Shown here: in pieces, positions 58,748 through 64,000 of the stretch
Layout of the letters: each line of letters starts with the position of its first letter
How positions within the stretch are numbered: position 1 is the first letter of the stretch
Source: Streptomyces sp. CB01881
GTDB lineage: Bacteria; Actinomycetota; Actinomycetes; Streptomycetales; Streptomycetaceae
Reading direction: 5' to 3'
Length of the DNA stretch: 64,000 bases
NCBI RefSeq assembly: GCF_002953255.1
Contig: NZ_CP026498.1
Location: 7,898,567 to 7,962,566, forward strand
Translations under genes and position numbers: made by a program
The notes under the pieces: model-generated
Database searches by the model: none
What the model was told of the DNA's origin: nothing
What the model saw: the letters and a program-made list of their open reading frames with translations, nothing else

Positions 58748-59587
58748 ATGCCTACGTACGAGACCGACGGACCGATCTCCGCCACCCTGGAGTTCGAGAT
58801 CGGCACGGTGTGGATCCGCGCGGGCAAGCGCACCGACACCGTGGTCGAGGTCCGCCCCGCCAACGCAGCCAGGGAGGCGGACGTCAAGGCCGCCGAGCTG
58901 ACCCAGGTCGACTTCGCCGGTGGTCGGCTCACCCTCAAGGGCCCCAAGCAGCGCACCGTGTTCTCCAACAAGAAGGGCTCGATCGAGGTCCTGGTCGAAC
59001 TGCCGTCGGGCTCCGAGGTGCACGCCGACTCCCCGATGGCCGACTTCGTCACCGAGGGCCCGCTCGGCGACTGCCGGCTGAAGGCCTCCATGGGGCGGAT
59101 CCAGATCGACCGGGCCGAGGGCGTGCGGCTCAAGACCGACCACGGGGACATCCGGGTCGGCGCGGTCTCCGGGGACGCCGAGGTGTCCGGCGCCGGCCGG
59201 ATCGAGGTCGGCAGTGTCGGGGGCCGGCTGACGGTCAAGAACAGCAACGGCGACACCGAGATCGACGAGGTGTACGGCGAGCTGACGGCCAACGCCTCCA
59301 ACGGCCGGATCCACGTCGGCCTCGCCGAGGCGGGCGTGGACGCCAAGACGGCCAACGGCCACATCCGGCTCGGCCGGGTGGTCCGGGGCAAGGTCGTCGT
59401 GCAGAGCGGCGTCGGGGACGTGGAGGTCGGCATCGCGGAGGGCACGGCGGCCTGGCTCGACGTGCACAGCAAGTTCGGCACGGTGCGCAACACCCTCGGT
59501 GCGGCGGAGGGTCCGGGCGACGCCCGGGAGACCGTCGAGGTCCGCGGCCGGACCCAGGTGGGCAGCATCATCGTCCGGAGGGCGTGA
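58748..59587 (+). CDS. DUF4097 beta-repeat protein
   Basis: 279 residues forming a regular right-handed beta-roll: repeated units such as GDIRVGAVSGDAEVSGAG, GRLTVKNSNGDTEIDEVYG, GRIHVGLAEAGVDAKTANGHIRLGRV, GDVEVGIAEG. No signal peptide, so cytosolic. Function of the family unknown; it often neighbours ABC exporters or sigma/anti-sigma systems. Its TGA overlaps the ATG of the ABC ATPase by one base (TGATG), so the three genes form a coupled operon. Confidence 0.87.
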   Translation: MPTYETDGPISATLEFEIGTVWIRAGKRTDTVVEVRPANAAREADVKAAELTQVDFAGGRLTLKGPKQRTVFSNKKGSIEVLVELPSGSEVHADSPMADFVTEGPLGDCRLKASMGRIQIDRAEGVRLKTDHGDIRVGAVSGDAEVSGAGRIEVGSVGGRLTVKNSNGDTEIDEVYGELTANASNGRIHVGLAEAGVDAKTANGHIRLGRVVRGKVVVQSGVGDVEVGIAEGTAAWLDVHSKFGTVRNTLGAAEGPGDARETVEVRGRTQVGSIIVRRA

Positions 59588-60513
59588 TGGCGGCGATCTC
59601 GGCGATCGGGCTCACCAAGTCCTACGGGGACAAGGAGGTGCTGAAGGGCGTCGACCTGGAGATCCCGGCAGGCACCGTGTTCGCCCTCCTCGGGCCGAAC
59701 GGGGCCGGCAAGACGACCACCGTGCAGATCCTCTCCACCCTGATCCCGGCCGACGGCGGGGTGGCCCGGGTGGCCGGGCACGACCTCGTCCGCGAGGCCG
59801 ACGGGGTGCGGGCGGCGATCGGGGTGACCGGTCAGTTCTCGGCGGTGGACAACCTGCTCACCGCCGAGGAGAACCTGCTGCTGATGGCGGACCTCAACCA
59901 CCTCCGCCGTCGGGAGGGGCGGAGGCGGGTGGAGGCGTTGCTGGCCCGCTTCGATCTCACGGAGGCCGCGCGCAAGCCCGTGGCCACCTTTTCGGGAGGC
60001 ATGCGGCGAAAGCTCGACCTGGCGATGACGCTGGTCGGCGACCCGGAGGTGATCTTCCTCGACGAGCCGACCACCGGGCTGGACCCGCGCAGCCGGCGGA
60101 CGATGTGGGAGATCATCCGGGGGCTGGTCAGCGACCATGGGGTGACGATCTTCCTGACCACCCAGTACCTGGACGAGGCCGACCAGCTCGCCGACCGGAT
60201 CGCCGTCCTGGACGGCGGCCGGATCGTCGCCGAGGGCACGGCCGAGGAGCTCAAGCGGATCGTCCCCGGCGGGCGGATCCGGCTCCACTTCGCGGACGGC
60301 GCCCAGCTGGGCGCGGCCGCCGCGCTGTTCGACTACGCGACGGTGGACATCGAGGCCCTGCGGCTGGACATCCCCGGGGACAACTCCGTCCTCACCGTGA
60401 AGACCGTGCTCGACGTACTCGACAACGCCTCGGTGCGAGCGGAGCGGCTGGTCGTGGAGACGGCCGATCTGGACGACGTGTTCCTCACCCTGACCGAGGG
60501 GGCCGCCCGATGA
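59587..60513 (+). CDS. ABC transporter ATP-binding protein, DrrA-like
   Basis: 308 residues. Walker A GPNGAGKTTTV, Q loop GVTGQFSAVDNLLTAEENL (DrrA type), signature FSGGMRRKLDLA, Walker B VIFLDEPTTGLDP, switch region TTQYLDEADQLADR, and a C-terminal DrrA-type extension (ETADLDDVFLTLTEG). Daunorubicin-exporter family; the cargo here is unknown. Coupled upstream to DUF4097 and downstream to the permease (ATGA overlap at 60510-60513). Confidence 0.93.
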   Translation: MAAISAIGLTKSYGDKEVLKGVDLEIPAGTVFALLGPNGAGKTTTVQILSTLIPADGGVARVAGHDLVREADGVRAAIGVTGQFSAVDNLLTAEENLLLMADLNHLRRREGRRRVEALLARFDLTEAARKPVATFSGGMRRKLDLAMTLVGDPEVIFLDEPTTGLDPRSRRTMWEIIRGLVSDHGVTIFLTTQYLDEADQLADRIAVLDGGRIVAEGTAEELKRIVPGGRIRLHFADGAQLGAAAALFDYATVDIEALRLDIPGDNSVLTVKTVLDVLDNASVRAERLVVETADLDDVFLTLTEGAAR

Positions 60514-61289
60514 GCAGCGCGACGACCTACGCCGTCAGCGACTCGCTGACGATGCTGCGGCGCAACCTCAAGCACGCGCAGCGGTACCCGTCGCTGACCT
60601 TCGCGGTCGTGATGATGCCCGTGATGATGCTGCTGCTGTTCAACTACGCGTTCGGCGGCGCGCTCGGCCTGGGCATCGGCGCCGGCGAGTACATCGACTA
60701 CGTCACCCCCGGCATTCTGCTGATGGCGGCGACGTCCGGGGCCCTGGTGACGGCGATCGGCGTCTGCGTCGACATGACCGAGGGCATCGTCAACCGCTTC
60801 CGGACGATGGCGATATCGCGCTCGGCGTTCCTCACCGGCCACGTGGTCGGCAGCGTCATCCAGACGGCGATCGGCCTGGTCCTCGTGCTCGCCGCCGCCC
60901 TCGCGATGGGCTTCCGGCCCAACGCCACCCCGGTGGAGTGGCTCGCCGTCGCCGGCCTGCTCCTCTTCGTCATCCTGGCCCTGACCTGGCTCTCCGCCGG
61001 AATCGGCCTGGTCGCCAAGACGCCGGAGAGCGCCAGCAACATCCCGATGCCGCTCCAGTTCCTGCCCTTCATCGGCAGCGCCATCGTCCCGCCGGACTCG
61101 ATGCCGACGGCACTGCGGTGGTTCGCCGAGTACCAGCCGTTCACCCCGATCATCGAGAGCCTGCGCGGCCTGCTGATGGGCACGGAGATAGGCGGCAGCG
61201 CGGTGGCCGCGCTGGGCTGGTGCGTCGCCCTGACCGGGATCGGTTACCTCTGGGCACGGCGCACCTTCTACCGCACGGCGCGCGGGTAG
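60510..61289 (+). CDS. ABC-2 family permease, DrrB-like
   Basis: 259 residues, six helices. DSLTMLRRNLKHAQRYPSL, YIDYVTPGILLMAATSGALVTAIGVCVDMTEGIVNRFRTMAISRSAFL and FLPFIGSAIVPPDSMPTALRWFAEYQPFTPIIESLRGLL are DrrB family blocks. Membrane partner of the DrrA-like ATPase. Last gene of the DUF4097-DrrAB operon. Confidence 0.92.
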   Translation: MSSATTYAVSDSLTMLRRNLKHAQRYPSLTFAVVMMPVMMLLLFNYAFGGALGLGIGAGEYIDYVTPGILLMAATSGALVTAIGVCVDMTEGIVNRFRTMAISRSAFLTGHVVGSVIQTAIGLVLVLAAALAMGFRPNATPVEWLAVAGLLLFVILALTWLSAGIGLVAKTPESASNIPMPLQFLPFIGSAIVPPDSMPTALRWFAEYQPFTPIIESLRGLLMGTEIGGSAVAALGWCVALTGIGYLWARRTFYRTARG

Positions 61290-61390
61290 CGACTGCGCCC
61301 CTGGCACCGTCTGACCGCCACCGTGTCGGGTGGCGGTCAGCGGCGGTTGGCGTGCTTGGTGCCCGGTGCCCGGTGCCTGGCGGCTTGCGG

Positions 61391-62131
61391 TCAGGCCAGG
61401 ACCAGGAGGTCCATCCAACTGACGGCCGGCTCGTCCGGTGCGGCAGCGGCGGCCGCCCGGAGACGGGCCAGCCCGTCGGCATACTGGGTGTCGGTGAGGG
61501 CACGGAGCTTGGAGTCGGCCTCGCGCCGCAGCCCGTCGGCGAAGGCGCCGAGGGTCGGCGCACTCTGCTGGGGGAGGGAGCGGAGGGCGACGCGGGCGAA
61601 GCCGGCGGTGGCGAAGGCGGCGCAGACCTGGTCGACGCTCGGGTAGCCGTCGATGCTCCGTGCGGTCTCGGGGAAGTAGCGCACCCGGAGGTCCCGGTCG
61701 CAGCGCCCGGGGAAGGTGTTGCGGATCAGCACGGGCGCGCCCGGCCGAAGGGCGCGCCGCAGTTCGCGGGCGGCGGCCTCCAGGTCGGTGAGGTGGTGGA
61801 GCACCGAGCCGAGCCAGGCCGCGTCCGCGCAGCCGTCCGGTACGGGCAGGGCCTCGGCCGTTCCGGCGAGCACCTCGATGCCCGGGGAGTCGGGGATCAA
61901 CGCCCGCATCGCTTCGGCGGGTTCGACGGCCAGGACCCGCACGCCGTACCAGTCGTGGAATGCGGCGGCGAAGGCCCCGGTGCCGGCGCCCACGTCCAGC
62001 ACGGTCGAACCGGGGGTGAGCGGGGCGGCCTCGGCAACGGCCTGCCGCCACGCGGTGAGCCCGTCGCGGGGCACCTCGCGGGCGGTGCGGTAGTCGGCGG
62101 CGGTCTGGCGGTCGTAGACGCTGTCGGCCAT
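61391..62131 (-). CDS. Class I SAM-dependent methyltransferase
   Basis: 246 residues. Motif I VLDVGAGTGAFAAAF, acidic loop VLAVEPAEAMRAL, motif for Ado binding GTAEALPVPDGCADAAWLGSVLHHL, and RPGAPVLIRNTFPG. Methyltransf_11/25 type; acceptor unknown. N-terminus YDRQTAADYRTAREV as in small-molecule methyltransferases. Convergent with the DrrB-like gene, and next to a DUF397/XRE pair on the same strand. Confidence 0.86.
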   Translation of the reverse strand: MADSVYDRQTAADYRTAREVPRDGLTAWRQAVAEAAPLTPGSTVLDVGAGTGAFAAAFHDWYGVRVLAVEPAEAMRALIPDSPGIEVLAGTAEALPVPDGCADAAWLGSVLHHLTDLEAAARELRRALRPGAPVLIRNTFPGRCDRDLRVRYFPETARSIDGYPSVDQVCAAFATAGFARVALRSLPQQSAPTLGAFADGLRREADSKLRALTDTQYADGLARLRAAAAAAPDEPAVSWMDLLVLA

Positions 62132-62244
62132 GTCGGTGCTCCCCCAGGGTGGTTGGGCAGGTGATCATGCCAGACGGCGGCGTGGGAGTGAGCGGGCGCA
62201 GGAAGTCGATGAGGTCGACTTCCTGCGCCGAATGGAGAGCGGAG

Positions 62245-62430
62245 TCAGACGTCGAACTCGCCGTTGCGGATGCCGGTGAGGAGGACGCGCCATTCGTCCT
62301 TGGTCAGTTGGGCGATGGAGGATGGGCTGAGGCTGCTGCGCAGGTAGACGGTGTCAGAGGTGATGGCCACTTCCGGGCAGTTGTTGGAATTGGCGCATGC
62401 GGTGGGTCGCATCCAGAGGGTGTCGTCCAT
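62245..62430 (-). CDS. DUF397 small protein
   Basis: 61 residues: CANSNNCPEVAITSDTVYLRSS, then LTKDEWRVLLTGIRNGEFDV, the compact DUF397 pattern with W-x-x-F-like end. DUF397 proteins are the cognate partners of DUF5753/XRE regulators in actinomycetes. Here the start codon lies only 4 bases after the stop of such a regulator, so the two are coupled. The region is clearly less GC-rich than most of the window. Confidence 0.88.
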   Translation of the reverse strand: MDDTLWMRPTACANSNNCPEVAITSDTVYLRSSLSPSSIAQLTKDEWRVLLTGIRNGEFDV

Positions 62431-62434
62431 CGAT

Positions 62435-63280
62435 CTAGATCTCCTTCTTGACTCTTGCGATGAAGTCCCGCGAACCCTCGATCGAGAGAGACCGGTTAGT
62501 CATCTTGTCGACGATCGCGCGGTACTTCTCCAGGTGTTCCGCTGAGTGGAGGTAGATCGGGCCGTCGACCGAGTCGTACTGAACCGTGTCGAGCCGTGGT
62601 ACGTCGCCCCTCGCATAGATGATCGCTTGACCGGATCCTACGAAGCCGCCCGACTCGAAGGTCACGACTCGCAGCGTCACGTGCGGGAGATGGGATAGCT
62701 CAAGCATCCGGTCCAACTGGTCCCGGGTGACCGCGCGCCCTCCGAAGCGCATGCGAAGGGCAGCTTCGTGAACGATGGCTGTATACGGTTGCGCGCCGTC
62801 TTTCATCAACGTCTCGCATCGCCGCATGCGATGTTCGATGCGAGTCTCGACGATGCGAGGCGTCAAGGGCGGCTCGGCCTCGCGGAAGACGGCCCGGCTG
62901 TACTGCTCAGTTTGCATCGGCCCTGGCGGATGGCAGATCTGATACGAGCACATGCCTTTCGCGTTGTACTCGAACTCGGCGATCTCAAGGAAGCCGGGCG
63001 GTACTGCTCCTCGGTACTCCTCCCACCACCCCTTGGTCCGATCGCCCGCCATCGCGGCGAGTGCACTGACGTACGCGGAGTCGGCTTCCTCGTATCTGTG
63101 AGCAAGGGCCATCACCCGCTTGGGGGTCACGGCGTAACTCCCCTGCTCGATGAGGGTGATCTTCGTGCGAGCCAGTCCGAGGACAGCGGCAGCCTCAGCA
63201 GCGGTTACGTCGGCGGCGTCGCGCATCTTGCGCAGTTCGATACCGATCCGCTGCTTTCGTGCACTCGGGGGAGAGGACAT
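62435..63280 (-). CDS. XRE-family regulator with DUF5753 domain
   Basis: 281 residues. An N-terminal HTH (GIELRKMRDAADVTAAEAAAVLGLARTKITLIEQG) and a DUF5753 C-terminal domain with MQTEQYSRAVFRE, HEAALRMRFGG, VTFESGGFVGSGQAIIY and VQYDSVDGPIYLHSAE. With DUF397 it forms a BldB-type partner system; the RsbW-like ATPase upstream is the third usual member. Start ATG 63280 (MSSPPS); 63292 is an alternative. Two GGTACATGT sites lie between it and the divergent ATPase gene. Confidence 0.9.
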   Translation of the reverse strand: MSSPPSARKQRIGIELRKMRDAADVTAAEAAAVLGLARTKITLIEQGSYAVTPKRVMALAHRYEEADSAYVSALAAMAGDRTKGWWEEYRGAVPPGFLEIAEFEYNAKGMCSYQICHPPGPMQTEQYSRAVFREAEPPLTPRIVETRIEHRMRRCETLMKDGAQPYTAIVHEAALRMRFGGRAVTRDQLDRMLELSHLPHVTLRVVTFESGGFVGSGQAIIYARGDVPRLDTVQYDSVDGPIYLHSAEHLEKYRAIVDKMTNRSLSIEGSRDFIARVKKEI

Positions 63281-63327
63281 GGGGTCAAGCATCCATCGGG
63301 ACTGTATCGAGAGTCCAGCCACATAGA

Positions 63328-63360
63328 GGTACATGTCCCAGAAGTGGTGGTACATGTACC
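63328..63360. promoter_or_regulatory. Paired operators GGTACATGTCC and GGTACATGTACC
   Basis: GGTACATGTCC at 63328-63338 and the perfect palindrome GGTACATGTACC at 63349-63360, starting 21 bases apart (two helical turns), lie between the XRE gene and the ATPase gene in an AT-richer region. Likely the binding sites of the XRE protein; this is inference. Confidence 0.62.
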
Positions 63361-63558
63361 CCACTATGCCCTACAGTCTGTGATGCACCGATCACCGGAT
63401 GGGTAGTCAATAACGTCCATGAGCAGGGCAGTTGGTACCGGCTGCCCGGGCACCGAAGAGCACGTGCAGGCGGCGACGCCAACCCCGCTGCGCGCTCGCT
63501 CACGGCGACGGACCCTCCGGGTGCGTCCTTCATCGCCTACACCGCAGGGAGATTCCCC

Positions 63559-64000
63559 GTGTGTAACTGCACCCTCAACTCCCCTTCCCTCGCCCTCGCC
63601 CGCGAGGCCCTGCGCGCCGCCATGGCGCGCGCCGGTTGGGACTTCGAGTCCATCGCGGATGCCGAACTTGCCCTCGCCGAGCTCATCGTGAACGCGTGGC
63701 GGCACGGCGGGACGACCTCGCCCGTCGTCCTGGTCCTGATCCTCGGCCGTACGCTCCGCGTCTCCGTGAGCGACGACAGCACCGACTTCCCCGAGCAGCG
63801 CGAACCCTGCGAGTTCGCGGAGTCCGGGCGCGGCCTCCGGCTCGTCCAGGGCCTCACCCACCGCTGGGGGACCGAGCCCCAGAAGCACGGCAAGTCCGTC
63901 TGGTTCGAGTGCGCCCTGAAAGCGCCTGGTTGTATTCCCGGCAGAGCCGGGAGGAATTCGGAGGATATTCCTGGGTCCAATGGCTTACCTGGCGCCGAAA
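63559..64000 (+). CDS. RsbW/anti-sigma-type HATPase protein (3' end beyond window)
   Basis: At least 147 residues, open to the window edge. N box ELALAELIVNAWRHGG, G1 VSVSDDSTDFPEQ, G2 ESGRGLRLVQGLTHRWG, as in the short HATPase_c_2 proteins that accompany DUF397-XRE pairs. After the domain (about 130) the chain continues into an unusual Gly/Pro/Asn-rich tail (CIPGRAGRNSEDIPG) with a TTA Leu codon at 63985-63987. GTG start with AGGGAGA seven bases upstream. The pair of Cys codons right at the N-terminus (MCNC) is notable. Confidence 0.82.
   Translation, partial: MCNCTLNSPSLALAREALRAAMARAGWDFESIADAELALAELIVNAWRHGGTTSPVVLVLILGRTLRVSVSDDSTDFPEQREPCEFAESGRGLRLVQGLTHRWGTEPQKHGKSVWFECALKAPGCIPGRAGRNSEDIPGSNGLPGAE

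Overview
The window is chromosomal DNA from a high-GC, sporulating actinomycete of the Streptomycetaceae (Streptomyces or Kitasatospora type). The evidence is very strong G/C bias at third codon positions, frequent GTG/TTG starts, an SsgA-like sporulation protein, an LAXTG sortase substrate, DUF397/XRE/RsbW-like ATPase clusters, DasR-type operators (dre) and a GlcNAc-type PTS. As I recall it, the gene order from the Lrp/HPPD locus through ssgG, clpS, mec-cysO-cysM, nagE2-nagE1-nagF, rph and rdgB follows the S. coelicolor SCO2928-to-SCO2903 neighbourhood, read in descending order.

Layout. 1-2.6 kb: tail of an IclR/GAF-type regulator, a membrane-anchored Lon-like (S16) protease, and an Lrp/AsnC regulator divergent from a gene that encodes only the N-terminal half of 4-hydroxyphenylpyruvate dioxygenase. 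2.6-7.6 kb: a two-component system followed by a CBM2-GH18 chitinase with an OmpR-style direct repeat upstream. 7.8-13.8 kb: a GT87 mannosyltransferase-like protein, ssgG, two RDD membrane proteins, a small membrane protein and endonuclease V. 13.9-17.3 kb: a type VII secretion-type set (two WXG100-like/effector proteins and a mycosin) with lower GC in its 3' part. 17.3-24.2 kb: two GNATs, an SDR/HxlR pair, a DinB-like protein, a sigma-like factor, an AbiEi/nuclease-like protein and nicotinamidase. 24.3-26.8 kb: a frameshifted pncB divergent from clpS-DUF2017. 26.9-30.6 kb: an amino-acid permease, then mec, a tiny Cys-containing leader ORF, cysO and cysM. 30.6-34 kb: a membrane-tethered PemK/MazF-like protein, a small HTH protein, an MBL hydrolase and an LAXTG wall protein. 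34-36.7 kb: two coupled flavin monooxygenases preceded by a second leader ORF of the same pattern. 36.8-43.3 kb: the GlcNAc PTS genes with dre operators, rph, a lipoprotein, rdgB and tRNA-Leu(UAG). 43.3-48.6 kb: an HNH protein, a large modular GH18 chitinase with dre-like boxes, bcp, DUF3618 and a Cpn10-like protein. 48.7-61.3 kb: an AlkZ-like protein, a class A PBP, two ABC exporters, DUF445, an aminofutalosine/adenosine deaminase, a HicB/RHH protein with its own operator array, and DUF4097. 61.4-64 kb: a methyltransferase, DUF397-XRE and an RsbW-like ATPase running off the end.

Themes. Chitin/GlcNAc use links two chitinases with the PTS, and dre-like boxes mark one chitinase and the PTS genes. 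Sulfur/cysteine metabolism links cysO-cysM-mec with the flavin monooxygenases through two leader peptides sharing the core R-x-H-I-D-[LF]-x-R-[LV]-x-S-A-x-C. Each leader seems to start at, or within a few bases of, its transcription start. The most interesting items are these paired leaders, the half-HPPD, the 5-base lesion in pncB, and the type VII effector/protease module without any secretion-channel genes in view.
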